64,000 nt of DNA, from the NCBI GenBank assembly GCA_963169045.1, contig CAUJDF010000103.1, forward strand, positions 1 to 64,000, read 5' to 3'. Both the position numbers and the translations under genes were made by a program. Below the pieces are notes generated by a model, which did not search any database, was not told the DNA's origin, and was given only the letters and a program-made list of their open reading frames with translations. Below are positions 1-7,903 of the stretch, in pieces (position 1 is the first letter of the stretch; each line of letters begins with the position of its first letter). This stretch comes from Myxococcota bacterium. Its GTDB lineage: Bacteria > Myxococcota_A > Bradymonadia > UBA7976 > UBA1532.

Positions 1-565
1 CGGCGGCGGCGACGGGCACCGCCGGCCGCGCCGCGCATTCCACGGCCATCTGGCACTGGCCCGTGCCGTTGCAGAACTGCCCCTGGGGGCAACCCTCGTT
101 CACGCGGCAGCGACCGTCGGGGATCGCGACGCACTCCAATCCGGAGCCATCTTCGGCGACGTCGCGGCACCATTCGTCGGGCGGACACTCGAGGTCGCTC
201 TCGCAGGGCGAACCGCGGCCGACGCACGCCCCCTCGGCGCAGCGCTGGCCCGCGCCGCAGGGCGGGTCGCACTCGCGGCGGCGCGGCCGGCAGATCTCGT
301 CGACGCACTCCTCGCCCGCAGCACATCCGTCGGGGCTCGCGCCGCAGGGGGCCGGTCGGCCCACGTCCGCAACACTCGTGTCGAGCGCCCCGGCGTCCAG
401 GTCCGCGCCCGGTCCGCCCCCGGGCCCGCCGCCCCCATCGTTGCCGACGCAGCGTCCGCCGCGCTCGGTCGCGCCAAGCCCACACCCCTGGTCCCGCTTC
501 TCATCGTCCGTGATGCAGCCGAGCGGCGCGGTCAGTACCAATGCGACATAGACTCGAGCCCACAT
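1..565 (-). CDS. Cys-rich lipoprotein, 3' part cut by window edge
   Basis: The reading frame starts at an ATG at 565 and runs off the left edge. The N-terminus MWARVYVALVLTAPLGC is a short hydrophobic signal ending in a Cys at residue 17 with Gly at -1, read as a lipoprotein signal, although the -3 residue is Pro rather than the usual Leu. A Gly/Asp-rich linker follows. After it come many cysteines spaced in the style CxxxxxC and CGxGxxC, as in the small disulfide-rich Dickkopf/EGF-like repeats common in myxobacterial surface proteins. No catalytic motif is visible. It is transcribed away from the LON-domain gene, and about 100 bases lie between them. A surface or periplasmic role is inferred from the signal and cysteines only. 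Confidence 0.7.
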   Translation of the reverse strand, partial: MWARVYVALVLTAPLGCITDDEKRDQGCGLGATERGGRCVGNDGGGGPGGGPGADLDAGALDTSVADVGRPAPCGASPDGCAAGEECVDEICRPRRRECDPPCGAGQRCAEGACVGRGSPCESDLECPPDEWCRDVAEDGSGLECVAIPDGRCRVNEGCPQGQFCNGTGQCQMAVECAARPAVPVAAA

Positions 566-665
566 GCGTTCTCTCCCCCGGTGCCTCGCAGGCAGCAAGT
601 TCGGCCAGTCTCACCTGCAACGGTCCGCAAGTCGACGCGCGCGGTGGCGCGACAGCCGCGCGGCT

Positions 666-1328
666 TCAGTGCAGGGTGGGCGGACCGCCGCCGCCGCCGA
701 GGCCGAGCAGCAGCGTGGCGACGGCGTCGGTCACGAGCTTGAGGCGGACGGCGAGGTCGAGCTCCTCGAGGATGCGCTGGCGCGCGTCGGCGTCGGCGAC
801 GAGGTGGGCGGCGACGACGTCGGCGAGCTCGGCGGGCGTCTTCAGCAGCGTGAGCAGGCGCGCCAGCGGCTCGCGGGCGCGCGGCGTGGCCTCGCCGACG
901 CGGTCGACCACGGCGCGCAGGCGGCGGGCGTGGGTCTCGACGCCGCGCTCGTCGCCGTCGAGCGTCGGCAGCCGCTCGGCGCGGATCACGCGGAAGCGCT
1001 CGTCCGGCGGCCACTCGTGGGTCAGGCGCACGCGGTCGGTGCCGCGCACGAGCAGGTTCCAGCGGCCGTCGGGCAGGCGCTCCTCGGCGACGATGCGCCC
1101 CGCACCCATCACCTCGAACACCGGCGGCCGGCCGTCGTAATCGGACTCGTAACCGGGGCGGAGCATGGGCACGGCGAGCGCGCGATGGCCGGCGAGCGCC
1201 CAGGCCACGAGCTCGCGGTAGCGCGGCTCGAACACGTGCAGGGGCAGCACCGCTTCGGGGAAGAGCACGACACCGGGCAACGGGAAGATGGGCAGTCGGT
1301 CGAGCGCGACGTCTTCGAGGCGATCCAT
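666..1328 (-). CDS. LON substrate-binding domain protein
   Basis: A 220-residue cytosolic protein that opens with LPIFPLPGVVLFPEAVLPLH and continues HVFEPRYREL, the hallmark start of the LON protease N-terminal substrate-binding domain (PUA-like beta fold). The AAA and Ser-Lys protease parts of Lon are absent, so it is the stand-alone class seen in many bacteria, whose substrate is unknown. The ATG at 1328 is chosen because GGAGG sits eight bases upstream. An in-frame GTG at 1337 would overlap that ribosome site. It is divergent from the REC-GGDEF gene across about 110 bases that should hold both promoters. The C-terminal half is helical, ending in a Gly/Pro tail. Confidence 0.85.
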   Translation of the reverse strand: MDRLEDVALDRLPIFPLPGVVLFPEAVLPLHVFEPRYRELVAWALAGHRALAVPMLRPGYESDYDGRPPVFEVMGAGRIVAEERLPDGRWNLLVRGTDRVRLTHEWPPDERFRVIRAERLPTLDGDERGVETHARRLRAVVDRVGEATPRAREPLARLLTLLKTPAELADVVAAHLVADADARQRILEELDLAVRLKLVTDAVATLLLGLGGGGGPPTLH

Positions 1329-1441
1329 GCGGCCCACCTCCGGGGCGGCCCACCGTAACGCCGCGAGGCGGCGGCGGTCTACTGGGGTGGAATCCCCGGC
1401 CTGGTGTAGTCTCGGGAGGTTCGGGTGAAAGGCGCTGCCGG

Positions 1442-2842
1442 ATGGGCTTGAACGTGCTCCTGGTCGAGGACGACGCGTCGCAGCGCCAGGCGCTCGGCCG
1501 CGCGTTCGTCGCCGCGGGACATCGCGTGTCGGAGGCGCGCAACGGCGCCGAGGCGCTGCTGGCGCTCGGCACGCCGAACCGCGCCGACGTCGTCGTCTCC
1601 GACTGCGAGATGCCGCTCGTCGACGGCTACCAGCTGTGCCGCCTCATCCGCGAGGACCGCGCGCTCCGCCACCTGCCGGTGCTGCTGCTCACCGCCGAGG
1701 GCGCGCCGCTCTCCGGGTTCTGGGCGCGCACGTGCGGCGCGGACCGCTTCCTGCGTCGCGACGCCGATCCCACGCCGGTGGTACGCACCGCCGAGGAGCT
1801 CGGCGCCCGCCGCGGCGGCTCGGGCGCGACCGCCGCCGTCACCTCGGGCGAGCTGCGCCTCGAGGACGTGCTGCGCCGCCTCGCGCGCGCCGTCGAGAGC
1901 CAGCTGCTCGAGAGCACGCTGCGCGGCGCCGTCGCCGCCCTCTACGACGGCCGGCACGACCCCGAGCGCCTCGCCACCGGTTTCATCGAGCTCGTCGAAG
2001 AGCTCGTGCTGCCCGGGGCGCTGGTGATGACCCTGCCGACGGCGGAGGGGGCGGTGGCCCGCGGCGTCGCCGGCCCCGCGGCGGCCCCCGAGGTCCGGGC
2101 GTCGCTCGTCGCGCGCCTCGTCGCCGGCGGGCATCTCGCCGCCGACGCCGACGTCCGCTGGCGCATCGTCGAGGCGGGCGCCGCCGTCGCTGCCCCGGCG
2201 CAGGGCGTCATCACCGTCGGCGTGCCGGGCGCCCCGAGCTCCGGCGCCATCGGCGTCGCGCTCACCTTCGACGCCGCCCGCCGCCACGACGCCATCCTCG
2301 GGGTGGCGCTCGACGAGCTGGGACGCGTCCTGCACCTCGAGCGCGCGCACCTCGACCTCTTGCGCCTGGCGACGCGCGACGGCCTCACCGGCCTGCTGAA
2401 CCGGCGCGCGCTCTTCGACGCCCTCGACGCCGAGGTGCAGCGCGCCGCGCGCTACGGGCACCCGCTGTCGGTGATCCTGCTCGACGTCGACCACTTCAAG
2501 GAGGTGAACGACAGCCACGGCCACGCCGTGGGCGACGAGGTGCTGCGCGAGATCGCGGCGCGGCTCGGCGCGCGCCTGCGCCGCGTCGACGTGGTGGGGC
2601 GCGTCGGCGGCGAGGAATTCTGCGTCGTCTGTCCCGAGACACCCGCCCAGGAGGCGCGCCTCGTCGCCGAGGACCTGCGCGTCGTCGTCGCCAGCCGCCC
2701 GCTCGCCAACCTGCCCGTCACGATCAGCCTCGGCGTCGCCACCTTCGCCGGGGGGTCCGACACCCGCGACGCCCTGCTCGCCCGCGCCGACGAGCGCCTC
2801 TACGCGGCCAAGCGCGCCGGCCGGGATCGCGTCGCCGCCTGA
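1442..2842 (+). CDS. Response regulator REC-GGDEF diguanylate cyclase
   Basis: A 466-residue signalling protein that should make cyclic di-GMP from two GTP. The receiver domain (about 1-125) has the acidic pair in VEDD (residues 9-11) and the phospho-acceptor Asp54 in VVVSDCEMP. The conserved Thr is in LLLTAEG. The usual Lys of the GADDYLxKP motif is replaced by Arg (GADRFLRRD), which may alter phosphorylation control. A middle region of about 190 residues resembles a helical or GAF-like linker but was not assigned. The C-terminal GGDEF domain has an intact GGEEF active site, and an RxxD product-inhibition site (RRVD) ends five residues before it, so activity and feedback control are both expected. 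No cognate kinase lies next to it. AAAGG precedes the ATG. Confidence 0.93.
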   Translation: MGLNVLLVEDDASQRQALGRAFVAAGHRVSEARNGAEALLALGTPNRADVVVSDCEMPLVDGYQLCRLIREDRALRHLPVLLLTAEGAPLSGFWARTCGADRFLRRDADPTPVVRTAEELGARRGGSGATAAVTSGELRLEDVLRRLARAVESQLLESTLRGAVAALYDGRHDPERLATGFIELVEELVLPGALVMTLPTAEGAVARGVAGPAAAPEVRASLVARLVAGGHLAADADVRWRIVEAGAAVAAPAQGVITVGVPGAPSSGAIGVALTFDAARRHDAILGVALDELGRVLHLERAHLDLLRLATRDGLTGLLNRRALFDALDAEVQRAARYGHPLSVILLDVDHFKEVNDSHGHAVGDEVLREIAARLGARLRRVDVVGRVGGEEFCVVCPETPAQEARLVAEDLRVVVASRPLANLPVTISLGVATFAGGSDTRDALLARADERLYAAKRAGRDRVAA

Positions 2843-2905
2843 CCCGCCCGATCGCGGAGGCGCCCGATTGCCCCGCGACCGGCGTCCCGTTGTACATTGC
2901 GGTCC

Positions 2906-4321
2906 GTGAATCCACTCCTGACGCAATCGGCCACCGCCCTCGCGGCGCGCATCCGCGCCGGCGAGCTGTCTTCGCGCGACGTCGTCGAGGCGCACATCGC
3001 CCGCGTGCGCGCGGTCAACCCCCGGATCAACGCCGTCGTCGCCGACCGCTTCGTCTCGGCGCGCCGCGAGGCCGACGCCGCCGACGAGCGCCTGCGCCGC
3101 GAGGGGCCCGACCGTCTCCCGCCGCTCCACGGCGTCCCCTGCACGGTGAAGGAGTGCTTCGCGCTCGCCGGCATGCCGCAGACGAGCGGCATCGTCGCCC
3201 GGCGCGGCATCGTCGCCGACCGCGACGCCGACGCCGTCGCCCGCCTGCGCGCCGCCGGCGCGATCCCGCTGGGCGTGACGAACACGTCCGAGGCGTGCAT
3301 GTGGATGGAGACGGTGAACCGCGTGTACGGGCGCACGAACAACCCGTACGACCCGCGGCGCACCGTCGGCGGCAGCAGCGGCGGCGAGGGCGCCATCGTC
3401 GGCGCCGGCGGCTCGCCGTTCGGCCTCGGCTCCGACATCGGCGGCTCGATCCGCATGCCCGCGTTCTTCAACGGGGTCTTCGGGCACAAGCCGTCGGGCG
3501 GCCTGGTGTCGAACGCCGGGCAGTTCCCGGTGGCGCAGGGCGACGCGGCGCGCTGCCTCGGCACCGGCCCACTCGCCCGCCGCGCCGAGGACCTGTGGCC
3601 GTTGCTGCAGGTGCTCGCCGACGCGCCCGTCGCCGGCTCGCCAGCCGACGTCGACTGGAGCGCGGTGACCGTGCACGACCTCGCCGCGCACGAGGTCCTC
3701 CCGGTGCATCGCGAGCTGCGCGAGGTGCAGCAGCGCGCCGTCGCCCACCTCGCCTCGCTCGGCGCGCGCGTCGTCCCTGCGAACCTGCCGGAGCTGCGCC
3801 GCGTCTTCGACCTCTGGTCGGCGATGCTCTCGATGGCCGGCGACGAGTCGTTCACCAGCCTGCTCGGCAACGGGACGCCCATCCGGGTCCGGCGCCAGCT
3901 CGCCGCGTGGGCGCTCGGCCGCTCGGCGCACACCCTGCCGGTGCTCGGCCTCGCCGTGCTCGAGCCGCTCGGGACGAAGCTGCCCAAGCGCACGCAGCGC
4001 CTGCTCGCGCAGGGCCGCGAGCTGCGCGACCGCCTCACGTCGCTCGTCGGACCGGGCGGCCTCATCGTCGCGCCGCCCTTCTACGCCCCGGCGCCGCGCC
4101 ACTTCGAGCCGCTGCTGCGGCCGTTCCGCATCGCGTTCACCGCGCTCTTCAACCTCACCGAGTTCGCCGCCACGTCGGTCCCGCTGGGCCTCGGCCGCGC
4201 CGGCCTGCCGCTCGGCGTGCAGGTCGCCGGCGTCCCCGGCAGCGACCACCTCACCATCGCCGCGGCGGCAGCGCTCGAGGCGAGGTTCGGCGGCTGGGTG
4301 CCGCCCCCGGGGCGCGGGTGA
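2906..4321 (+). CDS. Amidase signature family hydrolase (FAAH-like)
   Basis: A 471-residue serine amidase that hydrolyses amide bonds with a Ser-cisSer-Lys triad. Lys82 is in CTVKECFAL, Ser157 in GGSSGGE and Ser181 in GSDIGGSIR. The spacing of 75 and 24 residues is the same as in mammalian fatty acid amide hydrolase. There is no signal peptide. The substrate is not predictable; fatty amides or other small amides are possible. The GTG at 2906 is chosen because it gives the usual family N-terminus NPLLTQSATALAARIRAG; a TTG nine bases upstream is an alternative, and neither has a clear ribosome site. Its TGA overlaps the GTG of the amine oxidase gene, so the two are translationally coupled and may act on successive nitrogen compounds, which is inference. 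Confidence 0.93.
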   Translation: MNPLLTQSATALAARIRAGELSSRDVVEAHIARVRAVNPRINAVVADRFVSARREADAADERLRREGPDRLPPLHGVPCTVKECFALAGMPQTSGIVARRGIVADRDADAVARLRAAGAIPLGVTNTSEACMWMETVNRVYGRTNNPYDPRRTVGGSSGGEGAIVGAGGSPFGLGSDIGGSIRMPAFFNGVFGHKPSGGLVSNAGQFPVAQGDAARCLGTGPLARRAEDLWPLLQVLADAPVAGSPADVDWSAVTVHDLAAHEVLPVHRELREVQQRAVAHLASLGARVVPANLPELRRVFDLWSAMLSMAGDESFTSLLGNGTPIRVRRQLAAWALGRSAHTLPVLGLAVLEPLGTKLPKRTQRLLAQGRELRDRLTSLVGPGGLIVAPPFYAPAPRHFEPLLRPFRIAFTALFNLTEFAATSVPLGLGRAGLPLGVQVAGVPGSDHLTIAAAAALEARFGGWVPPPGRG

Positions 4322-5646
4322 GCGACGCCGACGTCATCGTCGTCGGCGCCGGCGTCGCCGGCCTCTCCGCCGCGCGCCGGCTGCGGGGCGCAGGCGCCCG
4401 CGTGCTCGTGCTCGAGGCGCGCGACCGCGTCGGCGGCCGCACGCTCACCCGCACCATCGGCCGCGGCACCTTCGACCTCGGCGGGCAGTGGATCGGACCG
4501 ACGCAGACGCGCCTGGCGGGGCTGGCCGACGAGCTGGGCATGGTCCGCTTCGACCAGCACCACGAGGGCCGCAAGCTGCTCGAGATCGACGGGCGCGTGC
4601 GCGGCTACGACGGCTCGATCCCCAACCTGTCGCTGCCGAATCTGGTGCTGCTGCAGTACGCCATCTGGACGGCGGACCGGAACGCGCGCCGCGTCCCCCT
4701 CTCCGATCCGATGAAGGCGCCGCGTGCCCGCGAGCTCGATGCGACGCCGCTCTCCGAGTTCCCGGTGCGGGGCGCCACCGCCCGCGCCTGCCTCGACATC
4801 GCGACGCGCGTGATCTTCGGCGCCGAGCCCGCCGAGCTGTCGCTCCTGCACTTCCTCTTCTACCTGCACAGCGGCGGCGGCCTGCTGAAGCTCGCCGAGA
4901 TCCGCAACGGCGCGCAGGAGCAACGCTTCGTCGACGGCGCGGGGACGATCGCCGTCCGCCTCGCGTCGGGGCTCGACGTGGTGCACGGCGCCGCGATCGA
5001 CGCGATCGAGCAGGACGCGCAGGGCGTGACGCTGCGCGCCGGGCCGCGCGCCTGGCGCGGCCGTTACGCCATCGTCGCGATGCCGCTGCCGCTGCTGGCG
5101 CGCGTCGCGTTCGCGCCGGCGCTCCCGCCCGCCCGCGACGCCGTCGGCAAGCGCTGGCAGATGGGCGCGACGACGAAGGTCTTCCTGACCTACGACACGA
5201 CGTTCTGGCGCGCGCGTGGGATGAGCGGCGAGTTCCTCTCCGCCGACGGCCCGATCAACTGCACGTTCGACGCGACGTCCCACGACGGCGCGCAGCCGGC
5301 GCTCGTCGCGTTCGTCGTGGGGCGGGCGGCGCGCGAGCTCGGCCGCCTGCCCGCAGAGGAGCGCCGCCGCCTCGTGATCGAGCACATGGTGCGCCTCTTC
5401 GGGCGCGAGGCCGGCGAGCCGACCGAGTACGTCGAGCAGGACTGGCAGGCCGAGCCGTGGACGGGCGGCTGCCCCGTGTCCAACGCCGCGCCCGGCGGCT
5501 GGACGGCGGTCGGCGACGCGATGCGCACGCCCGTGGGCCGCGTCCACTGGGCGGGCACCGAGACGGCGACGGTCTGGAACGGCTACCTCGAGGGCGCGCT
5601 GCAGTCCGGCGAGCGCGCGGCGGGCGAGGTCGGCGCGCGCCTCTGA
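4318..5646 (+). CDS. FAD-dependent amine oxidase
   Basis: A 442-residue flavoprotein of the monoamine oxidase family. The N-terminus carries the dinucleotide-binding motif VVGAGVAGLSAARRL and the following EARDRVGGRT segment that contacts FAD. The family segment GGQWIGPTQ comes next. The C-terminal WAGTETATVWNGYLEGA segment is the usual second FAD-contacting region. It should oxidise an amine to the imine with release of peroxide; the substrate is unknown. The GTG start overlaps the amidase stop (GTGA), so expression is coupled. No signal peptide or C-terminal membrane helix is obvious, so a cytosolic enzyme is expected. Confidence 0.93.
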   Translation: MSDADVIVVGAGVAGLSAARRLRGAGARVLVLEARDRVGGRTLTRTIGRGTFDLGGQWIGPTQTRLAGLADELGMVRFDQHHEGRKLLEIDGRVRGYDGSIPNLSLPNLVLLQYAIWTADRNARRVPLSDPMKAPRARELDATPLSEFPVRGATARACLDIATRVIFGAEPAELSLLHFLFYLHSGGGLLKLAEIRNGAQEQRFVDGAGTIAVRLASGLDVVHGAAIDAIEQDAQGVTLRAGPRAWRGRYAIVAMPLPLLARVAFAPALPPARDAVGKRWQMGATTKVFLTYDTTFWRARGMSGEFLSADGPINCTFDATSHDGAQPALVAFVVGRAARELGRLPAEERRRLVIEHMVRLFGREAGEPTEYVEQDWQAEPWTGGCPVSNAAPGGWTAVGDAMRTPVGRVHWAGTETATVWNGYLEGALQSGERAAGEVGARL

Positions 5647-5670
5647 CGCCGCCTCCGGCATCTGCCGGTC

Positions 5671-6165
5671 ATGAGCTTCAGCGAGCTGATCGGCCCCGAC
5701 TCCAACGAGATGACGTGGTGGCAGATGGCCCTGCGCGCCGTGATCATCTTCCTCTACGGCCTGGTGCTCGTCCGCCTCGGCGGTCAGCGCGCCTTCGGCC
5801 GCATCACCGCCTTCGACATCGTGCTCGGCGTCATGCTCGGGTCGCTCCTGAGCCGCGCCATCACCGGCAACTCGCCCTTCTGGCCGTCGCTGGCCGGCTC
5901 GGCGGCGCTCGTGGGCATCCACGCGCTGATCGCATGGCTCTCGTCCCGCTGGCATGCCTTCGGCCATGTCGTGAAGGGGCGCGAGCAACGCCTCGTCGAG
6001 GACGGGCGGCCGATCGAGGACGCGATGCGCCGCGCCAGCGTGACCGAGCACGACCTCGAGGAGGCGCTGCGCCTGCGCGGCGGCGTCGACGACCTGGCGA
6101 AGGTCAAGGGGGCGTGGCTCGAGCGCAACGGCGACATCAGCGTCGTGACGAAGGACCCCCCTTGA
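5671..6165 (+). CDS. DUF421 (YetF-type) membrane protein
   Basis: A 164-residue protein of the DUF421/YetF family. Three N-terminal hydrophobic segments fall at about residues 20-40, 47-65 and 70-92. They carry the family's strongly conserved RLGGQRAFGRITAFDIVLGV stretch. A short cytoplasmic domain follows, ending in an acidic-helical region and GDISVV. Family members reside in the inner membrane and their biochemical role is unknown. It follows the amine oxidase gene by 24 bases and may belong to that transcription unit. TTGACA at 6162-6167, over the stop codon, could be a -35 box for the DUF262 genes downstream, but no good -10 box follows. Confidence 0.87.
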   Translation: MSFSELIGPDSNEMTWWQMALRAVIIFLYGLVLVRLGGQRAFGRITAFDIVLGVMLGSLLSRAITGNSPFWPSLAGSAALVGIHALIAWLSSRWHAFGHVVKGREQRLVEDGRPIEDAMRRASVTEHDLEEALRLRGGVDDLAKVKGAWLERNGDISVVTKDPP

Positions 6166-6223
6166 CATCGGCGCCCCGCACGGGACACACCTGCCCTGAC
6201 ACGCATGGGTTGGGGATGGCCGG

Positions 6224-7903
6224 ATGCAGACGGGCGGAACCCTCGAGCTGAAGAACGTCGGCCGGATCGCGGGCCGGTTCTCCGTCGCGAAGTACCAGCG
6301 CGGCTACCGGTGGGGCGTCCCCGAGGTCGAGCGCCTGCTGAACGACATCTGGGAGAGCGACGGCAAGCCGTACAGCCTGCAGCCGATCGTGGTGAAGCGC
6401 CTGGCCGAGGGCGAGTGGGAGCTGGTGGACGGCCAGCAGCGCCTCACGACGCTGTACCTCATCCAGCTCTACATGAAGCGCGAGGGCCTCAAGAGCGCCG
6501 GCCCCAACTACGCCATCACCTACGAGACGCGCCCCGGCACCGAGGCCTACCTGCGCGAGCCCGACCCCGCCGTCCGCGAGAGCAACATCGACTACTTCCA
6601 TCTCTACGGCGCGTACGAGCGCATTTGTACCTGGTTCGAGGCCCACGGCGCGGACCGCCAGTACGTCGCCGACAAGCTCTACATCGCGCTCTTCGAGAGC
6701 GTGCGCGTGATCTGGTACGAGGCGCCGGCGCAGGTGGATGCCACGACGCTGTTCACGCGCCTCAACGTGGGACGCATTCCGCTGACCGACGCCGAGCTCG
6801 TCAAGGCCTTGATGCTGTCCCGCGCCGGCCGCGCGCCCGAGCTGGCGGCGCAGTGGGATGCCATCGAGCGCGACCTGCAGCAGCCCGACATCTGGGCCTT
6901 CGTGGCCGGCGCCGCGGCCGCCGCCCATCCCACCCGCATCGGCCTCTTGCTCGACACGCTCGCCGGCGGCCCCCGCGGCCGGGAGCGCCCGCGCTTTCAT
7001 ACTTTCGACGTGCTGCGCGAGCGCATCGAGGCGTCGCCCGAGGCGGTGTGGAACGACGTCCTGCACCTGCACGCGCAGGTGCTCGGCTGGTTCGACGACC
7101 GCAGCCACTATCACAAGATCGGCTACCTCACCGCCGCCGGCGTGCCGTTCGAGCAGGTGGTCGCGCTCGCCGAGGGCAGGCGCAAGAGCGACTTCGAGGC
7201 GCAGCTGGACGCGCGCATCCGCGACGTCCTCGACCTCGATCCGACGCGCATGGCCGAGCTGCGCTACGACAATCGGGACAGGTGCCACCGCCTGCTCCTG
7301 CTGATGAACGTGGAGACGGTGCGCCGCATGACCAACTCCGCCGAGCGCTACCCCTTCCGGCAGCACCACGCCTCGCAGTGGTCGCTCGAACACATCCACG
7401 CCCAGAACGCCGAGCAGCTCAACCGGGCCGATCAATGGAAGGCATGGCTGCTGGAGCACCGCGAAGCGCTCGCGGCGCTGCCCGCGAGCGATCCGCGGCG
7501 GGACGCGCTCCTCGCCCGCGTCGACCTGGCCCTCGTACACGTCGACCGCGAGACGTTCCACGAGCTCTCGCGCCACGTCACCGACTTCTTCACGCGGACC
7601 GACGCGGCCGACGAGGCGTCCCACGACGCGATGCACTCCATCGGCAACCTCGCGCTGCTCGACGCCGGCGCCAACAGCGCGCTCAGCAACGCCGTCTTCG
7701 AGGTGAAGCGGCGGCGCATCCTCGCCCGCGACCGCCGCGGCGAGTACATCCCGGTCTGCACGCGCAACGTGTTCCTGAAGTACTACACCGATGCCGGGGC
7801 GCAGCAGATCCACTTCTGGGGCCCGGAGGACCGCGAGAGCTACCTCGCGGCGATGCTCGAGATCGTGGGGCCCTACCTGAAGGCCGAGGAGCCGCGGGCA
7901 TGA
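6224..7903 (+). CDS. DUF262/DUF1524 protein (GmrSD/SspE-like), first of pair
   Basis: A 559-residue protein with the two-part layout of GmrSD-type restriction enzymes. The N-terminal DUF262 (ParB/sulfiredoxin-like NTPase) domain has YQRGYRW at 24-30 and the signature DGQQRLTTLYL at 69-79. The C-terminal DUF1524 HNH-like nuclease has LEHIHAQN (His390, His392) and the downstream IGNLALL...NSALSN...K pattern. Known relatives (GmrSD, SspE, BrxU) cut modified phage DNA or phosphorothioate-sensing targets using NTP binding by DUF262. Both catalytic motifs look intact. The next gene overlaps it by four bases (ATGA) and is another DUF262 protein, so the two probably act together. No modification genes are nearby. 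Start chosen at ATG 6224; the ribosome site is weak. Confidence 0.88.
   Translation: MQTGGTLELKNVGRIAGRFSVAKYQRGYRWGVPEVERLLNDIWESDGKPYSLQPIVVKRLAEGEWELVDGQQRLTTLYLIQLYMKREGLKSAGPNYAITYETRPGTEAYLREPDPAVRESNIDYFHLYGAYERICTWFEAHGADRQYVADKLYIALFESVRVIWYEAPAQVDATTLFTRLNVGRIPLTDAELVKALMLSRAGRAPELAAQWDAIERDLQQPDIWAFVAGAAAAAHPTRIGLLLDTLAGGPRGRERPRFHTFDVLRERIEASPEAVWNDVLHLHAQVLGWFDDRSHYHKIGYLTAAGVPFEQVVALAEGRRKSDFEAQLDARIRDVLDLDPTRMAELRYDNRDRCHRLLLLMNVETVRRMTNSAERYPFRQHHASQWSLEHIHAQNAEQLNRADQWKAWLLEHREALAALPASDPRRDALLARVDLALVHVDRETFHELSRHVTDFFTRTDAADEASHDAMHSIGNLALLDAGANSALSNAVFEVKRRRILARDRRGEYIPVCTRNVFLKYYTDAGAQQIHFWGPEDRESYLAAMLEIVGPYLKAEEPRA

Noticed and set aside
1636-5646. A 1336-codon plus-strand frame
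   Set aside because: Only its last third, from 4318, is real (amine oxidase); the rest is an Arg/Pro-rich shadow of the GGDEF and amidase genes.
6162-6190. Sigma-70 promoter for the DUF262 pair
   Set aside because: TTGACA is perfect but the 17-base-spaced hexamer is ACACAC, a poor -10; overlap with a stop codon makes it likely chance.
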